The notes: generated by a model not told the origin, from the sequence alone. A stretch of 8,088 bases of DNA from an uncultured Faecalibacterium sp. (GCA_934526125.1 CAKSZU010000083.1:1-8088), one strand, 5' to 3'; numbered from the stretch's first letter, positions 1 to 5,936 are shown. Numbers and translations: made by a program.

Positions 1-668
1 ACGACCTTGCCCTGGTCCACAGCGGCAATGGAAGAACCGTTGCCCAGGTGGCAGGTGATCAGCTTCAGGCGCTCAATAGGCTCCTCCAGGTACTCGGCAG
101 CCTTGTAAGCAACGTACTTGTGGCTGGTGCCGTGGAAGCCGTAGCGGCGGACACCGTACTTCTCATAGTACTCGTAGGGGATGGCGTACATGTAAGCCTT
201 CGGGGGCATGGTGCTGTGGAATGCGGTGTCGAACACAGCCACCATGGGGATGTCGCCGAACACCTTGCGGGCAGCCTCGATGCCCAGGATGCCTGCGGGG
301 TTGTGCAGGGGGGCCAGGGGGCTCAGCTCACGGATGGTGTTGATGACCTCATCGGTGATCAGGCAGCTCTTCTTGAACTTCTCGCCGCCGTGGACGACAC
401 GGTGACCGATGGCGTTGATCTCGCTGACATCATTGATGCACTTGCCCTCGCCGGTGGTCATCTTCTTCACGACCTCGGCAAATGCCTCGGTGTGGGTGGG
501 GAAGATAGCCGGGGTGGTGGCCTTGTGGCCGTTGGCCTCGTGGGTGATCATGCTGCTTTCCATGCCGATGCGCTCGCACAGGCCCTTGCACAGCACCTTC
601 TCGCCGTCCATATCGATCAGCTGATACTTCAGAGAAGAGGAGCCGCAGTTAATAACCAGAATCTTCAT
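1..668 (-). CDS. ackA: Acetate kinase, N-terminal part (cut by the left window edge)
   Basis: Cytosolic enzyme that interconverts acetate + ATP and acetyl phosphate + ADP, normally the ATP-yielding last step of the Pta-AckA pathway. 222 codons are visible, a little over half of the usual ~400 residues; the C-terminal half lies outside the window. Seen in the sequence: the ASKHA phosphate-binding start MKILVINCGSSSLKY (N7), HRVVHGGEKF around 89-98 (R90, substrate binding), VFDTAFH 145-151 (D147, catalytic), GFHGTSHKYV 177-186 (H179) and HLGNGSS 207-213 (nucleotide binding). All family-critical residues seen are intact. I chose ATG 668-666 because GGAGG at 682-678 lies 9 bases upstream and the product then starts at the family-typical position. 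An in-frame ATG at 674-672 lies only 3 bases from that site. No pta is visible; it could lie further left. The gene is divergent from tmcAL, another acetate-using enzyme. Confidence 0.97.
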   Translation of the reverse strand, partial: MKILVINCGSSSLKYQLIDMDGEKVLCKGLCERIGMESSMITHEANGHKATTPAIFPTHTEAFAEVVKKMTTGEGKCINDVSEINAIGHRVVHGGEKFKKSCLITDEVINTIRELSPLAPLHNPAGILGIEAARKVFGDIPMVAVFDTAFHSTMPPKAYMYAIPYEYYEKYGVRRYGFHGTSHKYVAYKAAEYLEEPIERLKLITCHLGNGSSIAAVDQGKV

Positions 669-677
669 CTTCATGTG

Positions 678-682
678 CCTCC
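678..682 (-). promoter_or_regulatory. Ribosome binding site deciding the ackA start
   Basis: GGAGG on the minus strand (682-678). Its spacing is 9 bases to ATG 668 and 3 bases to ATG 674, which favours the downstream ATG. Confidence 0.65.
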
Positions 683-734
683 ATATTTTTTTCAGCCCGC
701 CGGAGCGGACAGAATTTTACAGAATCCTAGAAAT

Positions 735-763
735 ATTATATAATAGGTTCCGGGGCTTTTCAA
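735..763 (-). promoter_or_regulatory. Housekeeping (sigma-A type) promoter of ackA
   Basis: Read on the minus strand, TTGAAA (763-758) is followed by a 17-base spacer (757-741) and a perfect TATAAT (740-735). This is close to consensus, and the stretch is AT-rich against a G+C-rich background. Transcription should start near 728, giving a leader of about 60 bases before the ackA start. The match predicts strong constitutive expression, as expected for a central energy enzyme. Confidence 0.8.
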
Positions 764-857
764 GCCGTAACGGTGGCAAAGGGTTCTACAAAGTATCCCT
801 TCTTTTTTGTACACCCTGCCCACAAATGCGGAAAATGCAACTCTTTTTCTGTACGAA

Positions 858-866
858 TGATATACT
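858..866 (+). promoter_or_regulatory. Extended -10 promoter of tmcAL
   Basis: TGATATACT at 858-866 is an extended -10 element (TG, one base, then TATACT). No good -35 hexamer lies at 16-18 bases upstream, which is typical of extended -10 promoters. The expected start near 873 would leave a leader of under 20 bases containing AGAGGA (879-884), 6 bases before the ATG at 891. This promoter is back to back with the ackA promoter at 735-763. Confidence 0.5.
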
Positions 867-890
867 TTTCACAATGTCAGAGGACTTCTT

Positions 891-2087
891 ATGCGACGAG
901 CCGGTATCATTGCCGAATACGATCCCTTCCACAGCGGCCACGCCTGGCAGCTGGAGCAGGCGCACACCCTGGGGGCCGGGCAGGTCTTTGTGGCCATGAG
1001 CTGCGGCCTGACCCAGCGGGGCGAGCTGCCCCTCCTGCCCGAGGAGATGCGGGTCCGGGCCGCCCTGACCTGCGGGGCCGACCTTGTGCTGGCACTGCCC
1101 GCCCCCTATGCCTGCGCCGGGGCCGAGGCCTTTGCCCGGGCGGGGGTCTGCCTGCTGGCCGCCGCCGGGTGCGACGCGCTGGTGTTCGGTGCCGAGACCC
1201 CGGACGCCGATCTTCTGATGGAAGCCGCCCGGGTACTCTCCGGCCCGGCGTACCGCGCCGCCCTCAAGGCGCAGCTTGCCGCCGGAGCCCGCAGCTTTGC
1301 CGCCGCCCGGCAGGCCGCAGTAGAGTCCCTCCGACCCGGCAGCGCCCTGGCCAGTCTGCTGGACAAACCCAACAACAATCTGGCTGTGGAATACTGCAAG
1401 GCCATTCTGGAACTGAATGTCCCGCTGATGCCGGTGCCCCTGCCCCGGCAGGGGGCCGACCACGGACAGGCGCTGACCGGCGGGGCCTTTGCCAGCGCCA
1501 GCGCCCTGCGGAAGCTGTGGCAGACCGGCAGGGCCGGGGCGCTGGCCCCCTATGTCCCGGCCGGAGTGTTCCTCCTCTATCAGGAAGCATTTGCGCAGGG
1601 GCAGTACACCGATTTCGATGCCGCTCACCGGTGCCAGCTGGCCCTGCTGCGGGCGGGCTGCACGGCGGATGCTCCCTTTGCCCGGGTGCGTGGCCTCTCC
1701 GAAGGGCTGGAACACCGGCTGGAATCTGCCGTCCGGAACAGCACCACCCAGGAGGAGCTTCTGGACGCCCTGACTACCGTCCGCTATCCCAGGGCCCGGA
1801 TGCGCCGCCTTGCCATGGACGCGGCACTGGGCTGGACGGCCGATGCCTTCCCGCCCCTGCCGCCCTATCTCCACCTGCTGGGGGCCCGCCGGAAGGTCCT
1901 TCCTCTCCTGAAGGAAGCTGCCCTCCCGGTCTCCCACTCCCTGATGCGGCTGTCCGGGCAGGATGCCGCCTGCCGCGCCGTCGTGCAGGCCCAGCTCCGG
2001 GCCTCGGACCTGGGGGCGCTCTGCCGCCAAAAACCGGAGCCCATGGGCGGCGCACTTCGTCAAAAAATTATCTTTTTGACGAAATAG
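891..2087 (+). CDS. tmcAL: tRNA(Met) cytidine acetate ligase TmcAL (DUF795/YlbM family)
   Basis: Family knowledge: TmcAL activates acetate with ATP to acetyl-AMP and transfers the acetyl group to the wobble cytidine C34 of elongator tRNA(Met), making N4-acetylcytidine so that AUG is read accurately. Seen: 398 residues against about 415 in Bacillus; the nucleotidyltransferase start GIIAEYDPFHSGH 5-17 with the HxGH-type motif (H14, H17); MSCGLTQRGE 36-45; DLVLALP 64-70; FGAET 99-103; PNNNLAVEYCKAI 160-172; the ISSxxR-like ASASALR 201-207; and a C-terminal RYPRARMRRL 298-307. The start ATG has AGAGGA 6 bases upstream and its own extended -10 promoter. The MSCGLTQRG segment differs from the usual MSGNFVQRG. 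Codon use is extremely G+C-rich except for the last ~12 codons, which are AT-rich and lie in an inverted repeat. The gene is divergent from ackA, so the pair may share control of acetate and ATP use; that link is inference. Confidence 0.93.
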   Translation: MRRAGIIAEYDPFHSGHAWQLEQAHTLGAGQVFVAMSCGLTQRGELPLLPEEMRVRAALTCGADLVLALPAPYACAGAEAFARAGVCLLAAAGCDALVFGAETPDADLLMEAARVLSGPAYRAALKAQLAAGARSFAAARQAAVESLRPGSALASLLDKPNNNLAVEYCKAILELNVPLMPVPLPRQGADHGQALTGGAFASASALRKLWQTGRAGALAPYVPAGVFLLYQEAFAQGQYTDFDAAHRCQLALLRAGCTADAPFARVRGLSEGLEHRLESAVRNSTTQEELLDALTTVRYPRARMRRLAMDAALGWTADAFPPLPPYLHLLGARRKVLPLLKEAALPVSHSLMRLSGQDAACRAVVQAQLRASDLGALCRQKPEPMGGALRQKIIFLTK

Positions 2088-2110
2088 CAAAATTTTTCTT
2101 TCAATTTTTG
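2056..2110 (+). terminator. Inverted repeat overlapping the tmcAL stop, probable terminator
   Basis: TTCGTCAAAAA (2056-2066) and TTTTTGACGAA (2073-2083) form a perfect 11-bp stem with a 6-base loop. The stem includes the last codons of tmcAL, and the TAG stop at 2085-2087 follows at once. Downstream is T-rich (TTTTT at 2093-2097 and 2105-2109) but no T-run begins directly at the stem base. The stem is rich in A:T pairs, so termination may be weak. Read on the other strand the arms also carry A/T tracts. Confidence 0.45.
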
Positions 2111-2122
2111 CAAAACCTCTAC

Positions 2123-2152
2123 TTGTATTCCGGCGGCAGTTCGGTGTATCAT
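2123..2152 (+). promoter_or_regulatory. Probable promoter of the GltD-like gene
   Basis: TTGTAT (2123-2128), an 18-base spacer, then TATCAT (2147-2152). This gives a start near 2159 and a leader of about 53 bases. The leader holds a small dyad GTAT-TGG-ATAC (2159-2169) and a CCCC/GGGG hairpin (2180-2193) just ahead of the ribosome binding site AGAGGAGG (2198-2205). The dyads could be operator or leader elements, but nothing proves it. Confidence 0.5.
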
Positions 2153-2211
2153 AAAACAGTATTGGATACATCGACAGGTCCCCGGCTCAGGGGGGCAAGA
2201 GGAGGAAATTC

Positions 2212-3531
2212 ATGGCACTTCACGTTCTGGACGAAGCCAACCGCTGTCTCGGCTGCAAGAAGCCGATGTGCCAGCAGGGCTGCCCCATCCACACCAACAT
2301 TCCCGAGGCCATCCGGCTGCTGAAGGAGAACCGGCTGGACGAGGCGGGCCGGATGCTCTTCGAGAACAACCCCCTGACCACGGTCTGCGCCCTGGTCTGC
2401 AACCACGAGAACCAGTGCGAGGGGCACTGCATCCGCAACCGGATGCCCAGCCACGACCCCGTCCATTTTTCCATCATCGAGGACTATATCTCCACCACCT
2501 ACGCCAACAAGATGACCCAGGGCCCCGCCCCCAAGAACGGCATGAAGGCCGCCGTGGTGGGTGCCGGCCCTGCGGGCCTGACCATCGCCGTGCTGCTGGC
2601 ACGGTGGGGCTACGACATCACCATCTTTGACGCCCGGGACAAGATCGGCGGCGTGATGCGGTACGGCATCCCCAACTACCGCCTGCCCGACAGCGTACTG
2701 GATGATTTCCAGTACCGCCATCTGGAACTGAAGGGCATCCACGTCCGCCCCAACACCGCCATCGGCAAGACCATCACCATCGATGACCTGTTCCGGGACG
2801 GCTACAAGAGCATCTTCATCGGTGCCGGTCTGTGGAAGGCCAACGCCATGCACATCAAGGGCGAGTCCCTGGGCAACGCGGCCTTCGGCATCGACTATCT
2901 GGCCAACTCCAAGGCGTTCCAGCTGGGGGATAACATCGCCGTCATCGGCGTGGGCAACTCCGCCATGGACTGCGCCCGCACCGCCATCCGGAACGGTGCC
3001 CGCCACGTCACCTGCTACGCCCGCCGGGACGAAGACTGCATCAGCGCCTCCGAGTACGAGGTGCGGTATGCCAAGCTGGAGGGCGTGGGCTTCCGGTTCT
3101 GCAAGGCCCCGGTGGAGATCCGGGAGAACGGCCTCATCTGCCGCGACACGATCAAGGGCGAGGACGGAAAGTTCACCCAGGTGGAGGGCAGCGAGACCTT
3201 CTACCCCCACACCGGCGTCATCGTGTCGGTGAGCCAGGGCTCGGAGAGCAATCTGGTCAAAACCACCACCGGCATCGAGACCAACCAGAAGGGCCTGCTG
3301 ACCGTCGGCGAGGACGGCAGCACCACCCGCGAAGGCGTGTTCGCCGGCGGCGATGCCGTCATGGGTGCCCGCACCGTGGTGGAGGCCGTCGCCATCGCCA
3401 AGCAGGTAGCCGCGTCCATGGACCGGTACATGAAGAGCCTGCCTGCCGACACCGCCCCCGACCCCTACGCCGATATCCCCGTCTTTCAGGCCCCCGCTTC
3501 CGACGTGCTGGGCCGACAGGACGTGAACTGA
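2212..3531 (+). CDS. Stand-alone GltD-like NAD(P)-dependent FAD/Fe-S oxidoreductase
   Basis: Belongs to the family of the glutamate synthase small subunit (GltD), the N-terminal half of dihydropyrimidine dehydrogenase (PreT) and NfnB/SudA: cytosolic flavoproteins that pass electrons from NAD(P)H through FAD and 4Fe-4S clusters to a partner. Seen in 439 residues: two four-cysteine clusters (C12, C15, C20, C24 and C59, C63, C69, C73), FAD site VVGAGPAGL 115-123, IGGVMRYGIP 145-154, NAD(P) site VIGVGNSAMDCA 244-255, and the C-terminal FAD motif GVFAGGDAV 375-383. All are intact. The ATG at 2212 has AGAGGAGG 6-7 bases upstream. The gene has its own promoter and a strong terminator, so it is monocistronic. 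No gltB, nfnA or preA lies beside it, so the electron partner and substrate cannot be told from this window. A glutamate synthase role should not be assumed. Confidence 0.88.
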   Translation: MALHVLDEANRCLGCKKPMCQQGCPIHTNIPEAIRLLKENRLDEAGRMLFENNPLTTVCALVCNHENQCEGHCIRNRMPSHDPVHFSIIEDYISTTYANKMTQGPAPKNGMKAAVVGAGPAGLTIAVLLARWGYDITIFDARDKIGGVMRYGIPNYRLPDSVLDDFQYRHLELKGIHVRPNTAIGKTITIDDLFRDGYKSIFIGAGLWKANAMHIKGESLGNAAFGIDYLANSKAFQLGDNIAVIGVGNSAMDCARTAIRNGARHVTCYARRDEDCISASEYEVRYAKLEGVGFRFCKAPVEIRENGLICRDTIKGEDGKFTQVEGSETFYPHTGVIVSVSQGSESNLVKTTTGIETNQKGLLTVGEDGSTTREGVFAGGDAVMGARTVVEAVAIAKQVAASMDRYMKSLPADTAPDPYADIPVFQAPASDVLGRQDVN

Positions 3532-3541
3532 AGATCCTTTT

Positions 3542-3574
3542 CCGGGGCTGCTGCAGCCCCGGTTTTTTGTTTTT
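3542..3574 (+). terminator. Intrinsic terminator of the GltD-like gene
   Basis: CCGGGGCTG (3542-3550) and CAGCCCCGG (3554-3562) form a perfect 9-bp stem around a CTG loop. TTTTTT-G-TTTTTT follows at once (3563-3574 region). It begins 10 bases after the stop codon and is a textbook rho-independent terminator. Confidence 0.93.
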
Positions 3575-3617
3575 GGGAAAATCCAGCGTATCTTTGCCAA
3601 TCTTAGCCGTGTCTTGG

Positions 3618-3647
3618 TTGACCGGTTTCCCCACTTTCCGGTATACT
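3618..3647 (+). promoter_or_regulatory. Promoter of the DUF1538/PII-like operon
   Basis: TTGACC (3618-3623), an 18-base spacer, then TATACT (3642-3647), with an AT-rich stretch after it. Transcription should start near 3654. This lies downstream of the leftmost possible start codon of the open frame (TTG at 3614), so the protein must begin further in. The leader to the GTG at 3704 would be about 50 bases. Confidence 0.75.
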
Positions 3648-3703
3648 ATAAATATATCTGTGTCGTTTTTGTACGATTCGGAAAATCCTCTTCGGAAAGG
3701 TCG

Positions 3704-5248
3704 GTGGACATTATCCTGAACGCTTCGCTTCCCAGACTGCGGGAAAAACTGCTGGAGGCCCTGCAGGCGGTGCTTCCCATCGTCGCCATCGTGCTGGTGC
3801 TCTGCTTCACCATTGCCCCCGTCTCCCCCAGCATCCTGCTCTGCTTTTTGCTGGGGGCCGTCATGATCGTGGTGGGCATCATGTTCTTCACCCTCGGGGT
3901 CGAAATGAGCATGACCCCCATGGGCGAACGGGTGGGCACCCTGCTCACCCGGAGCCGCAGCGTCCCCCTCATCATCGGGGTCGGCTTTGTGCTGGGGTTC
4001 CTCATCACCATCTCGGAGCCGGACCTTCAGGTCCTGGCCAATCAGGTACCCTCCATCCCCAACATGACCCTGATCCTTTCGGTGGCCGCCGGGGTGGGGC
4101 TGTTCCTGGTCATCGCCTTCCTGCGGATGCTGCTGGGCATCGCCCTGCCTCCGCTGCTGGTGCTGTTCTACGGCCTTATCTTCGTGCTGGCCGCCTTTGT
4201 CCCCAAGGAGTTTCTTGCGGTGGCCTTTGACTCCGGCGGTGTGACCACCGGCCCCCTCACGGTCCCCTTCATCATGGCGCTGGGCGTGGGCGTGTCCGCC
4301 ATCCGCAGCGACCGCCACGCGGCGGACGACAGCTTCGGTCTGGTGGCCCTCTGCTCCATCGGCCCCATTCTGGCGGTGCTGATCCTGGGCATTGCCTTCC
4401 GGGCCGCAGACAGCACTTATCTCCCGCCCGTCCTGCCCGATGTCACCGACTCGGTGGAGCTGTGGCAGCTGTTCCGCAAAGGGCTGCCCACCTATCTGAA
4501 GGAGATCGCGGTCTCCCTGCTGCCCATCATCGCCCTGTTCGGGCTGTTCCAGATCGCGGCCCTCCGGCTCGACCGGCGGACCCTCGGCCGCATCGGGGTG
4601 GGCCTTGTCTATACTTATATCGGCCTTGTCTTATTCCTTACCGGCGCAAACGTCGGTTTTATGCCGGCCGGTAATTATCTGGGGCAGGTTCTGGCCGGGC
4701 AGTCCTTCCGCTGGGTCCTGATCCCCATCGGGATGCTGATCGGCTTCTTCATCGTCAAGGCCGAGCCCGCCGTCTATGTGCTGAACAAGCAGGTGGAGGA
4801 GGTCACCGACGGTGCCATCTCCGCCGGGACCATGGGGGCCGCTCTCTCGGTCGGCGTCTCTTTGTCGGTGGGGCTCGCCATGGTGCGGGTACTCATGGGC
4901 ATCTCCATCCTGTGGTTCCTCATCCCGGGCTACGCCTTTGCCATCGGCATCTCCTTCGTCGTGCCCAAGCTCTACACCGCCATCGCCTTTGACGCCGGCG
5001 GCGTAGCCTCCGGCCCCATGACGGCCACCTTCCTGCTGCCGCTGGCGCAGGGGGCCTGCATGGCCGTGGGGGGCAGCATCGTCACCGATGCCTTCGGCGT
5101 GGTGGCCATGGTCGCCATGACGCCCCTCATCACCGTCCAGCTCATGGGGCTGACGGCGCAGCTGCGGCAGCGCCGCACCCGGAGCGACCATCCCCTGCCC
5201 TCTGCGGACTTTGCCGATCTTCCGGATGACGCCATCATTGAGCTGTAA
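3704..5248 (+). CDS. DUF1538-family membrane protein with two tandem homologous halves, probable transporter or channel
   Basis: Very hydrophobic integral membrane protein of 514 residues matching the DUF1538 family as I know it; its substrate is unknown to me. It is two repeats of about 250 residues (roughly 11-230 and 261-483). Matching motifs recur in order: SEPDLQVLANQV 104-115 against AEPAVYVLNKQV 353-364; AFDSGGVTTGPLT 174-186 against AFDAGGVASGPMT 428-440; DSFGLVA 209-215 against DAFGVVA 462-468. The paired acidic FD(S/A)GGV-x-x-GP loops between membrane segments look like a substrate or ion site (inference). The C-terminal tail (~487-514) is polar and cytosolic-looking. I chose GTG 3704 because the open frame's earlier TTG (3614) precedes the promoter and GGAAAGG lies at 3694-3700; the 3-base spacing is short, so ATT at 3710 is possible. 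The next gene's ribosome binding site overlaps this stop codon, giving tight coupling to a PII-like regulator. Confidence 0.87.
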   Translation: MDIILNASLPRLREKLLEALQAVLPIVAIVLVLCFTIAPVSPSILLCFLLGAVMIVVGIMFFTLGVEMSMTPMGERVGTLLTRSRSVPLIIGVGFVLGFLITISEPDLQVLANQVPSIPNMTLILSVAAGVGLFLVIAFLRMLLGIALPPLLVLFYGLIFVLAAFVPKEFLAVAFDSGGVTTGPLTVPFIMALGVGVSAIRSDRHAADDSFGLVALCSIGPILAVLILGIAFRAADSTYLPPVLPDVTDSVELWQLFRKGLPTYLKEIAVSLLPIIALFGLFQIAALRLDRRTLGRIGVGLVYTYIGLVLFLTGANVGFMPAGNYLGQVLAGQSFRWVLIPIGMLIGFFIVKAEPAVYVLNKQVEEVTDGAISAGTMGAALSVGVSLSVGLAMVRVLMGISILWFLIPGYAFAIGISFVVPKLYTAIAFDAGGVASGPMTATFLLPLAQGACMAVGGSIVTDAFGVVAMVAMTPLITVQLMGLTAQLRQRRTRSDHPLPSADFADLPDDAIIEL

Positions 5249-5253
5249 GGAGG
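5247..5253 (+). promoter_or_regulatory. Ribosome binding site overlapping the DUF1538 stop codon
   Basis: AAGGAGG at 5247-5253 uses the last two bases of the TAA stop (5246-5248) and lies 7 bases before the GTG at 5261. It fixes that non-ATG start and implies translational coupling of the transporter-like gene and the PII-like gene. Confidence 0.85.
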
Positions 5254-5260
5254 CTGCAAC

Positions 5261-5935
5261 GTGAATTCTTTGTTCTGGCTGGTCACCATCACGGACCGCC
5301 GCTCCACCGATGCCTTTCTGGCCCTGTATGAGACCTTCGGGGTCACCGTCAGTCTGCGCACAGTGGGGGCCGGCACCGCCGTGCGGGAGACCCTTTCCAC
5401 CCTGGGGCTGGAGCAGACCGAAAAGGCCGTGCTCTTTGCCATGATCACCGCCGACACCTGGCCCCGGCTGCAGAAAGCCCTCCGCCGGGAGCTGCGCATC
5501 GACGTGCCCGGCACCGGCATCGCCTTTACCGTCCCGGTCAGCAGCATCGGCGGTAAGCGGGCCCTGCAGTTCCTGACCGAACACCAGACCTTTGTACGCA
5601 AGGAGGAAAGCACTTTGAAGGATACCCATTACGAGCTGCTGCTCGTCATCTCCAATCAGGGCCACACCGGGTCCATCATGGACGCGGCCCGGGCCGCAGG
5701 TGCCGGGGGCGGCACTGTCCTCCACGCCAAGGGCACCGGCATGGAGGGGGCGGCCCACTTCATGGGGGTCGAGCTGGTCAACGAAAAGGAGCTGGTCCTG
5801 ATCGTGACCCGCACCGCCCGGAAAAACGCCATCATGAAGGCCATCATGGACGGAGCCGACCCAAGAGCCGGAGCCATCGTCTTTTCCCTGCCGGTCACCG
5901 ACACGGCGGGCCTGCGGCTGCTGGACGAGGACTGA
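5261..5935 (+). CDS. Tandem PII-like (nitrogen regulatory protein PII superfamily) protein
   Basis: Soluble 224-residue protein made of two ferredoxin-like PII-type domains, about 3-98 and 122-215. PII and PII-like proteins usually form trimers that sense adenine nucleotides or other small ligands and bind a membrane transporter encoded alongside (GlnK-AmtB, SbtB-SbtA). Evidence: domain 2 has YELLLVISNQGHTGSIMDAA 124-143, then GGGTVLHAKGTG 149-160 in the place of the PII nucleotide-binding turn and T-loop base, then ELVLIVTRTARKNAIMKAIM 177-196. Domain 1 aligns with a shift of about 122 residues (TVGAGTA 34-40, AVLFAMITADTWPRLQKAL 56-74). The canonical T-loop tyrosine region is absent, so this is PII-like rather than GlnB/GlnK. 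One protomer may thus carry two domains. It starts with GTG, 12 bases after the DUF1538 gene. An internal AAGGAGG and TTG at the domain boundary could yield domain 2 alone. Confidence 0.82.
   Translation: MNSLFWLVTITDRRSTDAFLALYETFGVTVSLRTVGAGTAVRETLSTLGLEQTEKAVLFAMITADTWPRLQKALRRELRIDVPGTGIAFTVPVSSIGGKRALQFLTEHQTFVRKEESTLKDTHYELLLVISNQGHTGSIMDAARAAGAGGGTVLHAKGTGMEGAAHFMGVELVNEKELVLIVTRTARKNAIMKAIMDGADPRAGAIVFSLPVTDTAGLRLLDED
5600..5617 (+). promoter_or_regulatory. Internal ribosome binding site and in-frame TTG start inside the PII-like gene
   Basis: Perfect AAGGAGG at 5600-5606, then 8 bases, then TTG at 5615-5617, in frame with the PII-like gene. The resulting product would be 106 residues (MKDTHYELLLVISN...), exactly domain 2 and the normal length of one PII-like protein. 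The linker residues RKEES at 113-117 are what the Shine-Dalgarno bases encode. Since AAGGAGG also reads as ordinary Lys-Glu codons, chance cannot be excluded. Confidence 0.5.
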
Positions 5936-5936
5936 C

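Noticed and set aside
48..743. Plus-strand open frame opposite ackA
   Set aside because: Antisense shadow of acetate kinase, which has all catalytic motifs on the minus strand; the frame also runs through the ackA leader and into its promoter.
2159..2205. Riboswitch or attenuator in the leader of the GltD-like gene
   Set aside because: Only two small hairpins are visible in about 50 bases, with no recognisable conserved core and no terminator/antiterminator pair.
773..2323. Plus-strand open frame in another phase over tmcAL
   Set aside because: Pro/Gly/Arg-rich shadow that starts in the divergent promoter region and continues past the tmcAL stop and into the next gene; no family resemblance.
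2149..3600. Long minus-strand open frame (483 codons) opposite the GltD-like gene
   Set aside because: Its composition (Gly, Val, Asp, His and Ala-rich low-complexity protein) is the usual shadow of a G+C-rich gene. It spans the terminator at 3542-3574 and the plus-strand gene has complete cofactor motifs.
5579..5620. Frameshift or gene fusion error between two PII-like genes
   Set aside because: The reading frame is continuous through the domain linker with no stop codon, so it is annotated as one gene with a possible internal start rather than as a broken pair.
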